This document shows positions 1-8,710 of a stretch of DNA of 64,000 bases, piece after piece (the stretch's first letter is position 1; every line of letters starts with the position of its first letter). Source of the stretch: Streptomyces spirodelae. Lineage in GTDB: Bacteria > Actinomycetota > Actinomycetes > Streptomycetales > Streptomycetaceae. The notes under the pieces are model-generated. The model was not told the origin of the DNA and made no database searches. It saw only the letters and a program-made list of their open reading frames with translations. The DNA is taken from the NCBI RefSeq assembly GCF_017676385.1, contig NZ_JAFFZN010000007.1:1-64000 (forward strand). Direction: 5' to 3'. Position numbers and translations under genes: made by a program.

Positions 1-233
1 TGGCCCTGCTCGCCGACCGGGCGCGGATCACCGCGCCCGGCCCGCTGGCGCGGCATCTGGATGCCGTCGCGGGGGCGTTCGCCGTGTTCCATGACGTCTG
101 TGAGCCGCTGCCCCGGGGTGAGGAGAAACCCGGGGCCGTCCACCGCGGCCGGCTGGCCCTCGCCGAGGCCACCGGAGCGGTGCTGGCAGGCGGCCTGTCC
201 CAGCTCGGCGTCACAGCACCCGCACATCTTTGA
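1..233 (+). CDS. nrtL: ArgS-related anticodon-binding protein NrtL, C-terminal end (partial)
   Basis: Only the last 76 codons lie in the window, read from base 3 to the TGA at 231-233. The peptide (ALLADRARITAPGPLARHLD onward) looks like the helical DALR-type anticodon-binding domain found at the C-terminus of arginyl-tRNA synthetases. Directly upstream of lysA, streptomycetes carry a short ArgS-like protein annotated NrtL rather than the full synthetase, and I follow that by position. A true argS cannot be excluded because the catalytic part is outside the window. The stop is 36 bases before lysA, so co-transcription is likely. Confidence 0.6.
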   Translation, partial: ALLADRARITAPGPLARHLDAVAGAFAVFHDVCEPLPRGEEKPGAVHRGRLALAEATGAVLAGGLSQLGVTAPAHL

Positions 234-269
234 GACTTTGATCAGCAAAAGGGACACAGGGACACGATC

Positions 270-1661
270 ATGAGCCGTTCCGCACACCCCGCAGGCCCCC
301 GGCACGCAGATGTTCTGCCGGAGGGGCACTACACCGCGCCGCCGGCCGACCTCAACTCACTCGACCCGCGCGTGTGGTCGCAGACCGTCGAGCGGACGCC
401 GGAGGGGGCCGTCAGCGTCGGTGGGCTGGATGTCCGCCGGATCGCGGAGGAGTTCGGCACCCCCGCGTATGTGATGGACGAGACCGACTTCCGCGCCCGG
501 TGCCGCGCCTGGCGGGAGGCGTTCGGGCAGGAAGCCGATGTGTTCTACGCCGGGAAGGCGTTCCTCTCCCGCGCGGTGGTGCGCTGGCTGCACGAGGAGG
601 GGCTGAACCTCGACGTGTGCTCCGGCGGGGAGCTGTCGACAGCGCTGGCGGCCGGTATGCCGGCTGAGCGCATCGCGCTGCACGGCAACAACAAGTCGAA
701 CGAGGAGATCACCCGGGCCGTCGAGGCGGGCGTGGGGCGGATCGTGCTGGACTCGTTCCAGGAGATCGCCCGGGTCGCGCATGTCGCCGAGCGGCTGGGG
801 CGGCGGCAGCCGGTGCAGATCCGGGTCACGGTGGGTGTCGAGGCGCACACGCACGAGTTCATCGCGACCGCGCACGAGGACCAGAAGTTCGGCCTGGCGC
901 TGGCCGGGGGCCAGGCGGCCGAGGCGGTGCGCCGGGTGCTGATGCTGGACAGCCTGGAGCTGACCGGTATCCACTCGCACATCGGCTCGCAGATCTTCGA
1001 CATGGCGGGCTTCGAGGTCTCGGCGCGCCGGGTGGTGGGGCTGCTGACGCAGATCCGGGACGAGCACGGGATCGAGCTGCCGGAGATCGACCTGGGCGGC
1101 GGGCTCGGGATCGCGTACACGCCCGAGGACGATCCGCGTGAGCCGCACGAGATCGCCAAGACGCTGGGCGACATCGTCACACGCGAGTGCGAGGCGGCGG
1201 GCCTGGCGGTGCCGCGGCTCTCGGTGGAGCCGGGGCGTGCCATCGTGGGGCCGACGGCTTTCACGCTGTACGAGGTGGGCACGCTCAAGGAGCTGGAGGG
1301 GCTGCGTACGTATGTGAGCGTGGACGGCGGCATGTCGGACAACATCCGCACGGCGCTGTACGACGCCGAGTACAGCGTGGCGCTGGTGTCCCGGGCCTCC
1401 GAGGCCGAGCCGATGCTCAGCCGGGTGGTCGGCAAGCACTGCGAGAGCGGTGACATCGTCGTACGGGACGCGTTCCTGCCGGCGGACCTGGCGCCCGGCG
1501 ACCTGCTGGCGGTGCCCGCGACCGGTGCGTACTGCCGGTCGATGGCGAACAACTACAACCACGCGCTGCGTCCGCCGGTCGTCGCGGTACGGGACGGGCA
1601 GGCGCGGACGATCGTCCGGCGCGAGACGGAGGAAGATCTTCTGCGACTCGATGTCGGGTAG
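270..1661 (+). CDS. lysA: Diaminopimelate decarboxylase
   Basis: 463 residues. It decarboxylates meso-diaminopimelate to L-lysine, the last step of lysine synthesis, in the cytoplasm with PLP. The fold is an alanine-racemase-like barrel followed by a beta domain. The PLP lysine is K96 in VFYAGKAF, HSHIGSQ lies near residue 235, GGGLGIAY near 275, and the partner-subunit active-site Cys is C391 in KHCESGD. The ATG at 270 follows a purine stretch (AAAAGGGACA) and gives a slightly long N-terminus of about 50 residues before the barrel. It is the first of the aspartate-family genes lysA-hom-thrC-thrB, separated from hom by 105 bases. Confidence 0.97.
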   Translation: MSRSAHPAGPRHADVLPEGHYTAPPADLNSLDPRVWSQTVERTPEGAVSVGGLDVRRIAEEFGTPAYVMDETDFRARCRAWREAFGQEADVFYAGKAFLSRAVVRWLHEEGLNLDVCSGGELSTALAAGMPAERIALHGNNKSNEEITRAVEAGVGRIVLDSFQEIARVAHVAERLGRRQPVQIRVTVGVEAHTHEFIATAHEDQKFGLALAGGQAAEAVRRVLMLDSLELTGIHSHIGSQIFDMAGFEVSARRVVGLLTQIRDEHGIELPEIDLGGGLGIAYTPEDDPREPHEIAKTLGDIVTRECEAAGLAVPRLSVEPGRAIVGPTAFTLYEVGTLKELEGLRTYVSVDGGMSDNIRTALYDAEYSVALVSRASEAEPMLSRVVGKHCESGDIVVRDAFLPADLAPGDLLAVPATGAYCRSMANNYNHALRPPVVAVRDGQARTIVRRETEEDLLRLDVG

Positions 1662-1766
1662 CGAGATATACGTCCCACATACTGGACCAGGCGTGGAATC
1701 TCCGTTTCGGTAAGTGAGACTTGACAACCAATTGCTGTTGACGGGACAGACGGAAAAAGAGGTCAG

Positions 1767-3068
1767 ATGATGCGTACGCGTCCGCTGAAAGTGGCGCTGC
1801 TGGGCTACGGGGTTGTCGGCTCAGAGGTGGCACGCATCATGACGACGCACGCCGAAGACCTCGCACAGCGCATCGGCGCCCCGGTCGAACTGGCCGGGGT
1901 CGCCGTTCGCCGTCCCGACCGGGTCCGCGAGGGCGTCGACCCCGCGCTGGTGACCACCGACGCCGCGGGGCTCGCGGCGCGCGAGGACATCGATGTGGTG
2001 GTCGAGGTCATCGGCGGCCTCGAACCCGCGCGTACCCTGATCACCTCGGCCTTCGAGCACGGTGCCAGCGTCGTGACCGCCAACAAGGCGCTGCTGGCCG
2101 AGGACGGCTCCACCCTCCACGAGTCCGCCGAGAAGTACGGCGTCGACCTCTTCTACGAGGCCGCCGTGGCCGCCGCCATCCCGCTGGTGCGCCCGCTGCG
2201 CGAATCCCTCGCGGGCGACAAGGTCAACCGGGTCCTGGGCATCGTCAATGGCACGACCAACTTCATCCTCGATCGGATGGAGTCCACCGGGGCGGGCTAC
2301 AGCGAGGCGCTGGACGAGGCCACCGCGCTCGGTTACGCGGAGGCCGACCCCACAGCCGACGTCGAGGGCTTCGACGCGGCGGCCAAGGCCGCCATCCTGG
2401 CGGGCATCGCCTTCCACACCCGGGTACGCCTGGACGATGTGCACCGCGAGGGGCTGGCCGATGTGACGGCGGCCGACATCGCCTCCGCGAAACGCATGGG
2501 GTGCACCGTGAAGCTGCTGGCCATCTGCGAGCGGGCCGAGGACGGCCGCTCGGTGACGGCCCGGGTGCACCCCGCGATGATCCCGCTCAGCCACCCGCTG
2601 GCCTCGGTGCGCGAGGCGTACAACGCGGTCTTCGTCGAGTCCGAGGCGGCCGGGCAGCTGATGTTCTACGGCCCGGGGGCGGGCGGCTCGCCCACCGCCT
2701 CGGCGGTCCTGGGCGACCTGGTGGCCGCCTGCCGCAACAAGCTCAACGGCGGCAGGGGCCCGGGCGAGTCCGCCTACGCGCAGCTCCCCGTCTCGCCGAT
2801 GGGCGAGGTGGTCACCCGCTACCACATCAGCCTGGACGTGGCCGACAAACCCGGCGTGCTGGCGCAGGTGGCCACGGTCTTCGCCGAGCACGGCGTCTCC
2901 ATCGACACCGTGCGGCAGAAGGGCAAGGAAGGCGCGCACGACGGAGCCTGGCTCGTCGTGGTCACCCACCGGGCCCAGGACGCGGCGCTCGGCGCGACGG
3001 TCGAGGCCCTGCGCGGCCTCGACACGGTGCGCGGGGTTGCCAGCATCATGCGGGTCGAGGGGGAGTGA
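1767..3068 (+). CDS. hom: Homoserine dehydrogenase
   Basis: 433 residues (also named thrA in streptomycetes). It reduces aspartate semialdehyde to homoserine with NAD(P)H, the branch point to threonine and methionine. An N-terminal Rossmann motif VALLGYGVVGSEVA (about residues 9-22) is followed by ANKALLAEDG and the catalytic-domain signature GTTNFILDRM. A C-terminal ACT domain begins near residue 352 (YHISLDVADKPGVLAQVATV), which in this family mediates threonine feedback inhibition. GAGGTC precedes the ATG at 1767; ATG 1770 is an equally possible start. The 105-base gap upstream contains TTGACA at 1721-1726 but no convincing -10 partner. Confidence 0.97.
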   Translation: MMRTRPLKVALLGYGVVGSEVARIMTTHAEDLAQRIGAPVELAGVAVRRPDRVREGVDPALVTTDAAGLAAREDIDVVVEVIGGLEPARTLITSAFEHGASVVTANKALLAEDGSTLHESAEKYGVDLFYEAAVAAAIPLVRPLRESLAGDKVNRVLGIVNGTTNFILDRMESTGAGYSEALDEATALGYAEADPTADVEGFDAAAKAAILAGIAFHTRVRLDDVHREGLADVTAADIASAKRMGCTVKLLAICERAEDGRSVTARVHPAMIPLSHPLASVREAYNAVFVESEAAGQLMFYGPGAGGSPTASAVLGDLVAACRNKLNGGRGPGESAYAQLPVSPMGEVVTRYHISLDVADKPGVLAQVATVFAEHGVSIDTVRQKGKEGAHDGAWLVVVTHRAQDAALGATVEALRGLDTVRGVASIMRVEGE

Positions 3069-3165
3069 ACGTGCCGAGCGCCGCGACCGACCGGCGGCAC
3101 GGAGCGCGAGCAGCCCGGCGCGGTGGGCAGCGTCGGACAATGGTCAGTAAGGGAGCCAAGGAACA

Positions 3166-4320
3166 GTGACCGTCATGGAGCCTCCGATGTCACAGATGCG
3201 CGCCGCAGGCGACGCCGACGCCTCAGCCGCGCCCGCCCCCCGGGCAGCGGGGCTCGCCGCGGGGCGCCCGCAGTGGCGCGGCATCATCGAGGAGTACCGC
3301 GACCGCCTGCCGGTCGCACCCGAGACCACCCCCGTCACACTCCGTGAAGGCGGCACCCCGCTGGTGCCCGCGCAGAAGCTCTCCGAGCTGACCGGCTGCG
3401 ACGTCCACCTCAAGGTCGAGGGCGCCAACCCGACCGGTTCCTTCAAGGACCGCGGGATGACGATGGCCATCACCCGCGCCAAGGAGGAGGGGGCCCAGGC
3501 CGTCATCTGCGCCTCCACCGGGAACACCTCGGCGTCGGCCGCGGCCTACGCCGTACGTGCCGGGATGGTCTGCGCCGTCCTGGTGCCCCAGGGGAAGATC
3601 GCGCTGGGCAAGATGGGGCAGGCGCTGGTGCACGGCGCCAAGATCCTCCAGGTCGACGGCAACTTCGACGACTGCCTCGAGCTGGCTCGCGGGCTGTCGG
3701 ACAAGTATCCGGTGGCGCTGGTCAATTCCGTCAACCCGGTGCGGATCGAGGGGCAGAAGACGGCCGCGTTCGAGATCGTGGACATGCTCGGGGACGCGCC
3801 CGACATCCACGTCCTTCCGGTCGGCAACGCGGGCAACATCACCGCGTACTGGAAGGGCTACCGGGAGTATCACCAGGAGGGGCCCGCCACCCGCACCCCG
3901 CGGATGTGGGGGTACCAGGCGTCCGGTGCGGCGCCGATCGTGCGCGGCGAGGCCGTCAAGGAGCCGAGCACCATCGCCACCGCCATCAGGATCGGCAACC
4001 CGGCGTCCTGGACGCTGGCCGAGCAGGCGCGGGACGAGTCCGGCGGCTTCATCGACTCGGTGACCGACCGTCAGATCCTGCGGGCCTATCGACTGTTGGC
4101 CGCACAGGAAGGCGTGTTCGTGGAGCCGGCCTCCGCGGCGTCGGTCGCGGGTCTGATCCAGGCGGCCGAGCAGGGCAAGGTCGAGGCCGGGCAGCGCATC
4201 GTCTGCACCGTGACCGGCAACGGCCTCAAGGACCCCGACTGGGCGGTGGCGGGCGCGCCGCAGCCCATCGTCGTCCCCGTCGACGCGGACGCAGCCGCCG
4301 AGCGTCTCGGCCTCGCCTGA
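3166..4320 (+). CDS. thrC: Threonine synthase
   Basis: 384 residues from the GTG at 3166. It converts O-phosphohomoserine to L-threonine with PLP. The cofactor lysine is K94 in [10 protein letters not shown]; the Ser/Gly-rich phosphate-binding segment [10 protein letters not shown] follows, and [10 protein letters not shown] and [10 protein letters not shown] are family signatures. The first 35 residues are an Ala/Pro-rich extension not needed for the fold, which usually starts at [18 protein letters not shown] 3175 or ATG 3187 (the latter with GGAG six bases upstream) are plausible starts. It follows hom by 97 bases; the next gene thrB lies 341 bases downstream. Confidence 0.95.
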   Translation: MTVMEPPMSQMRAAGDADASAAPAPRAAGLAAGRPQWRGIIEEYRDRLPVAPETTPVTLREGGTPLVPAQKLSELTGCDVHLKVEGANPTGSFKDRGMTMAITRAKEEGAQAVICASTGNTSASAAAYAVRAGMVCAVLVPQGKIALGKMGQALVHGAKILQVDGNFDDCLELARGLSDKYPVALVNSVNPVRIEGQKTAAFEIVDMLGDAPDIHVLPVGNAGNITAYWKGYREYHQEGPATRTPRMWGYQASGAAPIVRGEAVKEPSTIATAIRIGNPASWTLAEQARDESGGFIDSVTDRQILRAYRLLAAQEGVFVEPASAASVAGLIQAAEQGKVEAGQRIVCTVTGNGLKDPDWAVAGAPQPIVVPVDADAAAERLGLA

Positions 4321-4661
4321 GCAGCGCGCCACCTTCCGCCACTGGTCTGAACCGGTTGGGTTCGGATCGGTTTCCCGGGGCCGGTACACGGGGCAGAACC
4401 TGTGTGCCGGTTCCGTCCCCGAGCGGCAACGGTCCGGTCCGCCGAACGTGTGTACCGCGCGGAAGCACGGGGAGGCTCACGACACGCATCGTGCGCCTCC
4501 CGTGCGCCCTATGTCGCCAGTGAACCCACCTTCGATAGGCTGAGTTTCACCCCGACTCCCGTACGTCCCCACCGCGGGTGAGCGCGGAGCCGTGACCGGT
4601 CCGGCGCAGCCGCGGTCGAGGGGATGCTCCGCAAACCCAAACCAAGGAGAGTCATCGAGAG
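4321..4661 (+). promoter_or_regulatory. thrC-thrB intergenic region with candidate thrB promoter
   Basis: This 341-base stretch has no convincing gene. An imperfect hairpin CCGGTACAC / GTGTGCCGG (one G-T pair) lies at 4381-4410 and may end thrC transcripts, although no T-run follows. A Streptomyces-like -10 hexamer TAGGCT lies at 4536-4541, about 120 bases before thrB. A good ribosome site (AAGGAG, near 4643) lies before the thrB ATG. This suggests thrB has its own promoter in addition to any read-through. Confidence 0.4.
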
Positions 4662-5678
4662 ATGGCCGGTCCCGCGTTCCGCGCCGCCGCCGTCCGGGTG
4701 CGCGTCCCCGCCACCAGCGCCAACCTCGGCCCCGGCTTCGACGCCCTGGGCCTCGCCCTGGGGCTGTACGACGACGTGGTGGTCCGCGTCGCCGACTCCG
4801 GTCTGCACATCGACATCGCAGGCGAGGGCGCCGACACCCTGCCCCGCGACGAGAACCACCTGCTCATCCGGTCCCTGCGCACCACCTTCGACCTGCTGGG
4901 CGGGCAGCCGCGCGGCTTGGAGGTGGTGTGCGCCAACCGCATCCCGCACGGCCGCGGCCTGGGCTCCTCCTCCGCCGCCATCTGCGCCGGCGTGATGGCG
5001 GCCCGCGCCGTGACGACCGGCGGCGAGGCCCGGCTGGACGACACCGCGCTGCTGGAGCTGGCCACCGAGATCGAGGGCCACCCCGACAATGTCGCCGCCT
5101 GCCTGCTCGGTGGATTTACCCTGGCATGGACGGATGGGGGAGCGGCCCGCGCGCTGCGGATGGAACCCGCAGCGTCCCTCGTCCCAGTGGTCTTCGTTCC
5201 CGCGAAGCCCCTGCTCACACAGACCGCGCGTGGGCTGTTGCCCCGCTCCGTGCCGCACGTGGACGCGGCGTTCAACGCGGGGCGCGCCGCGCTGCTCGTC
5301 GAGGCGCTGACGCGCCGCCCCGAGCTGCTGCTGTCCGCCACCGAGGACCGGCTGCACCAGGAGTACCGCGCCCCGGCGATGACGGAGAGCGCCGACCTGG
5401 TCGGGCGGCTGCGCGCGGACGGCGTCCCCGCCGTGATCTCCGGGGCCGGTCCGACGGTCCTGGCGCTGGCAGCCGACGACGGCGAGGCCGACAAGGTCTC
5501 CCGGCTGGCGGGAGAGGGCTGGACGGCCAACCGGCTGGCCCTCGATCTGGCGGGAGCCAGCGTCCTGCCGCTGTCCGCAGGCGGCCGGGCCGGCGAGAAC
5601 GCTGGAAGCAAGGACTTGAGCGGGACCGAGGTCGAGAACGGAAACACACCGGGAGGCACGGGCAGCGGGCCCCGGTGA
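4662..5678 (+). CDS. thrB: Homoserine kinase
   Basis: 338 residues. It phosphorylates homoserine to O-phosphohomoserine, the substrate of ThrC. It is a GHMP kinase: N-terminal VRVPATSANLGPGFDALG, the ATP-binding loop PHGRGLGSSSAAI near residues 95-107, and the C-terminal glycine motif AVISGAGPTVLAL. The start fits the AAGGAG at about 4643-4648 and the first conserved strand. The last 40 residues (RAGENAGSKDLSGTEVENGN...) are polar and low complexity beyond the usual end of the family (about 305-310 residues). It closes the threonine block; the 403-base rho leader follows. Confidence 0.96.
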   Translation: MAGPAFRAAAVRVRVPATSANLGPGFDALGLALGLYDDVVVRVADSGLHIDIAGEGADTLPRDENHLLIRSLRTTFDLLGGQPRGLEVVCANRIPHGRGLGSSSAAICAGVMAARAVTTGGEARLDDTALLELATEIEGHPDNVAACLLGGFTLAWTDGGAARALRMEPAASLVPVVFVPAKPLLTQTARGLLPRSVPHVDAAFNAGRAALLVEALTRRPELLLSATEDRLHQEYRAPAMTESADLVGRLRADGVPAVISGAGPTVLALAADDGEADKVSRLAGEGWTANRLALDLAGASVLPLSAGGRAGENAGSKDLSGTEVENGNTPGGTGSGPR

Positions 5679-6081
5679 CAGCGGGTTGCGGATCTTCGAG
5701 AGGGGGAATGTTTGTTGGATCCGGTAGTGTTAACCTCAAGTCTGCACTCGCAGTCTCGTGGACCCCGCACAGGAAAGTGCGATGGTTCGAAGAGTGCGGT
5801 GCTTGCGTGTTCCCCTGGCAGCCCCAGTAGGGACCACCTCTTCTCCCAGGAGCCTCCCACACTGCTCGGCCCATTGCCGTGCAGGGGCGAACACGCTCCG
5901 GAGCCGACGTGAAGGACATCCATGTCGAGGCTTCACGCCGAACCCACGTACTGATCTCCCCGCCGTACATCAAGGCGGGACCACCGCCCCGGTCAGGTCC
6001 GCGAACACAGGACCCCATCCGGACAGCACAACCGGTCGCCGAGCCAGACTGGCCGACGTCCGCTCCAGGGAAGGACCCTTC
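5679..6081 (+). promoter_or_regulatory. Long leader and promoter region of rho
   Basis: 403 bases lie between thrB and the rho start. An open frame runs through the region, but it lacks a good ribosome site and any family-like sequence, so I read it as untranslated. Near its 5' end are a -10-like TAGTGT (5725-5730) and, overlapping it, a SigR-type pair. The inferred leader is about 340-350 bases. Long leaders on rho genes are known elsewhere to serve Rho-dependent autoregulation; applying that here is inference. A small hairpin CGCAC / GTGCG lies at about 5766-5781. Confidence 0.45.
5705..5731 (+). promoter_or_regulatory. Candidate SigR-type promoter upstream of rho
   Basis: GGAAT at 5705-5709 (inside GGGAATG) and GTT at 5729-5731 are separated by 19 bases. 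The SigR (thiol-oxidative stress sigma factor) consensus in Streptomyces is GGAAT, 18-19 bases, GTT. The same GTT overlaps a vegetative-looking TAGTGT, so the region could serve either sigma factor. No experimental support is known to me. Confidence 0.35.
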
Positions 6082-8178
6082 GTGAGCGACACCACCGATC
6101 TGATGGGCGTGAACGCCGATACCGCAGCCGACGGTGCCGCGGCGCCCGCCGCTACGGACGCATCAGCCACGCCTGCCTCCGGTGCCGCACCGAGGCGTCG
6201 GCGCTCCGGCACAGGGCTCGAGGGCATGGTTCTGGCCGAGCTCCAGCAGGTCGCCTCCAGCCTCGGCATCAGGGGCACCGCGCGGATGCGCAAGAGCCAG
6301 CTGATCGAGGTCATCAAGGAGCGCCAGGCGGGCGGCAGTTCGGACTCCGCGCCCGCCGCCTCGGGCAAGAGCGCCAAGGCCGCCGACAGCAAGGCAGCCG
6401 ACACCAAACAGAGCAAGGTCTCCGACAGCAAGCAGGGCAAGGCCGCCGAGAACGGCACGCCCGCCGAGGAGACGAAGCCGAAGCGCCGCGCCACCTCCCG
6501 CGCCCGCACCGGCGACGCCGAGAGCGCGCAGCAGGACGGGCAGGGCAGCCAGCAGCAGATCGACATCCCCGGCCAGACCGAGGGCGACGCCAAGGCTGCC
6601 CAGGAGGGCGGCCGTGGCCGCCGCACCAAGGGCGAGGCCGCTGCCGACACCGCCGAGGGCCGCACGGACGCCAAGTCCGGCGGCGAGAGCGGTAAGCAGG
6701 GCGCCCAGGACGGCAAGCAGGCGGCTCAGGACGGCAAGTCCGAGCGGTCCGAGAAGGACGGCAGGGACGGCAAGGGCGGCCCCTCCGGCGACGGCAAACA
6801 GCAGCAGGACCGTCCCTCCAAGCGCGAGCGCCAGCGCGACCGCGACCGCAACCGCAACAAGAACGACGGCGGCGGTGGCGGCCAGCAGAACCAGGCCGGT
6901 GGCGGCGGTCGCAGGGACAGCCGGGACGACTTCGACGACGAGGGCGGCGGCCGTCGCGGGCGGCGTGGCCGCTACCGCGACCGCAGGGGCCGGCGCGGCG
7001 GCCGGGAGGACTTCGAGCCGCAGATCTCCGAGGACGACGTCCTGATCCCCGTCGCGGGCATCCTCGACATCCTCGACAACTACGCGTTCGTGCGGACCTC
7101 CGGCTACCTGCCGGGGCCCAACGACGTGTACGTCTCGCTGGCCCAGGTCCGAAAGAACGGCCTGCGCAAGGGCGACCACGTCACCGGCGCCGTGCGCCAG
7201 CCGCGGGAGGGCGAGCGGCGCGAGAAGTTCAACGCGCTGGTCCGCCTCGACTCGGTCAACGGCATGTCGCCCGACGACGGCAAGGGCCGTTCCGAGTTCA
7301 ACAAGCTCACCCCGCTCTACCCGCAGGAGCGCCTGCGGCTGGAGACCGAGCCGAACCAGCTGACCTCGCGGATCATCGACCTGGTCTCGCCGGTCGGCAA
7401 GGGGCAGCGCGGTCTGATCGTGGCACCGCCCAAGGCGGGCAAGACCACGGTGCTGCAGTCGATCGCGAACTCCATCACCCGCAACAACCCCGAGTGCCAC
7501 CTGATGGTCGTCCTGGTGGACGAGCGTCCGGAAGAGGTCACCGACATGCAGCGGTCGGTCAAGGGCGAGGTCATCTCCTCGACCTTCGACCGCCCGGCCG
7601 AGGACCACACCACCATCGCCGAGCTGGCCATCGAGCGGGCGAAGCGGCTGGTGGAGCTGGGCCACGACGTGGTGATCCTGCTGGACAACATCACCCGGCT
7701 CGCCCGCGCCTACAACCTGGCTGCGCCGGCCTCGGGCCGCATCCTCTCCGGTGGTGTCGACTCGACGGCGCTCTATCCGCCGAAGAAGTTCTTCGGCGCG
7801 GCGCGCAACATCGAGGACGGCGGCTCCCTGACGATCCTCGCCGCGGCGCTGGTGGAGACCGGCTCCCGGATGGAGGAGGTCATCTTCGAGGAGTTCAAGG
7901 GCACCGGCAACATGGAGCTCAAGCTCGACCGGAAGCTCGCCGAGAAGCGGATCTTCCCCGCGGTGGACGTGGACGCGTCCGGCACCCGTAAGGAAGAGAT
8001 CCTCATGGCGAACGAGGAGCTCCAGATCGTCTGGAAGCTGCGGCGCGTGCTGCACGCCCTTGACCAGCAGCAGGCCATCGAGTTGCTGCTGGACAAGATG
8101 AAGCAGACGAAGTCCAACGCGGAGTTCCTGCTCCAGATCCAGAAGACGACCCCGACCCCGGGCAACGGCCAGGACTGA
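6082..8178 (+). CDS. rho: Transcription termination factor Rho
   Basis: 698 residues from the GTG at 6082, chosen because AGGGAAGGA lies at 6067-6075 and SDTTDLMGVNADTAAD begins a typical streptomycete Rho N-terminus. The hexameric RNA helicase pulls transcripts off RNA polymerase. A Rho_N SAP-like segment (LEGMVLAELQQVASSLGIRG) lies near residues 47-80. It is followed by a long charged low-complexity insert (about 85-310, rich in K, D, G, R and Q) typical of high-GC actinobacteria. Then come the cold-shock RNA-binding domain (about 320-395), Walker A APPKAGKTT (about 448-456) and Walker B DVVILLDN (about 530). A second copy of its last 42 bases lies 154 bases downstream. Confidence 0.97.
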   Translation: MSDTTDLMGVNADTAADGAAAPAATDASATPASGAAPRRRRSGTGLEGMVLAELQQVASSLGIRGTARMRKSQLIEVIKERQAGGSSDSAPAASGKSAKAADSKAADTKQSKVSDSKQGKAAENGTPAEETKPKRRATSRARTGDAESAQQDGQGSQQQIDIPGQTEGDAKAAQEGGRGRRTKGEAAADTAEGRTDAKSGGESGKQGAQDGKQAAQDGKSERSEKDGRDGKGGPSGDGKQQQDRPSKRERQRDRDRNRNKNDGGGGGQQNQAGGGGRRDSRDDFDDEGGGRRGRRGRYRDRRGRRGGREDFEPQISEDDVLIPVAGILDILDNYAFVRTSGYLPGPNDVYVSLAQVRKNGLRKGDHVTGAVRQPREGERREKFNALVRLDSVNGMSPDDGKGRSEFNKLTPLYPQERLRLETEPNQLTSRIIDLVSPVGKGQRGLIVAPPKAGKTTVLQSIANSITRNNPECHLMVVLVDERPEEVTDMQRSVKGEVISSTFDRPAEDHTTIAELAIERAKRLVELGHDVVILLDNITRLARAYNLAAPASGRILSGGVDSTALYPPKKFFGAARNIEDGGSLTILAAALVETGSRMEEVIFEEFKGTGNMELKLDRKLAEKRIFPAVDVDASGTRKEEILMANEELQIVWKLRRVLHALDQQQAIELLLDKMKQTKSNAEFLLQIQKTTPTPGNGQD

Positions 8179-8333
8179 GGTCGACGGACGGCCCGTCGCG
8201 GCAGCGACTGATGTTGTTGTGGAGCAGCGCTTCGAAGCGTGGGAGGCCCCCCAGGGCCGAGCACTGCGAGGAGCGTGGATGGAGGAGGGGCTCCAGAAGA
8301 CGACCCCGACCCCGGGCAACGGCCAGGACTGAG
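8138..8333 (+). repeat. Direct repeat of the rho 3' end (42 bases, two copies)
   Basis: Bases 8138-8179 (the last codons of rho, its TGA and one more base) recur exactly at 8292-8333. The second copy still spells QKTTPTPGNGQD-stop in one frame. The 112 bases between them are not recognisable coding sequence and include a G/C-rich tract. The layout resembles either a partial tandem duplication or paired attachment-type repeats that restore a gene end. Confidence 0.9.
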
Positions 8334-8710
8334 CCGTATCGGGCGGCCAGGACCGAGGTCCGTGGGCCCGGGGGTCGCCCGGACGGATGACGGCGAGGGC
8401 CGTCCCACCACGCACGGTGGGGCGGCCCTCGCCGTCCGTTTTGGCTGCTGAGAGCTTGCCCACAGGCCCTCCTCGCCGGTAACCGGTGTCGTCCCGGCAG
8501 GCGCGGGTACGTCGTCGCAGGTAAAACGGGAGTAGTGCCGCGTTGCGGCCCGGTTCGTACGCCGCTGTCCCGTCACGCGCTCTCACCGCGCGTGTTGATC
8601 CGCTGTGCAACCCTTCCGGCGAGACGCAGCGTCCTCACGGGACAACGTCTCCACCGGACGACGTCCACACAGGACAACGGCGCCACGAGGCAGGACTGAG
8701 GGAAGTGACC
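8179..8710 (+). other. rho-LCP intergenic region
   Basis: A 532-base gene-free stretch. It holds the second copy of the rho tail (8292-8333), the rho terminator (8389-8444), and then about 260 bases that must contain the promoter of the LCP gene. AAAACGGGAGTAGTGCC near 8524-8540 is the only promoter-like patch I see, and it is weak. An open frame enters from 8543, but the protein similarity begins at 8711. Confidence 0.6.
8389..8444 (+). terminator. Strong intrinsic terminator after rho
   Basis: A 21-base-pair stem (5' arm 8389-8409, 3' arm 8416-8436) has one G-T pair and a six-base loop. CGTTTTGG follows. It lies downstream of both copies of the rho tail, so the duplicated segment sits inside the rho 3' UTR. 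Confidence 0.85.

Noticed and set aside
1..233. C-terminus of full-length arginyl-tRNA synthetase
   Set aside because: Possible, but the gene before lysA in streptomycetes is the short ArgS-related nrtL; kept as an alternative only.
357..1727. Minus-strand open frame covering lysA
   Set aside because: A shadow of the lysA reading frame; lysA has full family motifs and the shadow has none.
5758..6081. N-terminal extension of rho by about 108 codons
   Set aside because: The extension has no similarity to Rho and no ribosome site, while GTG 6082 has AGGGAAGGA and a family-like N-terminus.
8292..8333. A rho pseudogene
   Set aside because: Only 42 bases are copied, too few for a gene remnant; described as a repeat instead.
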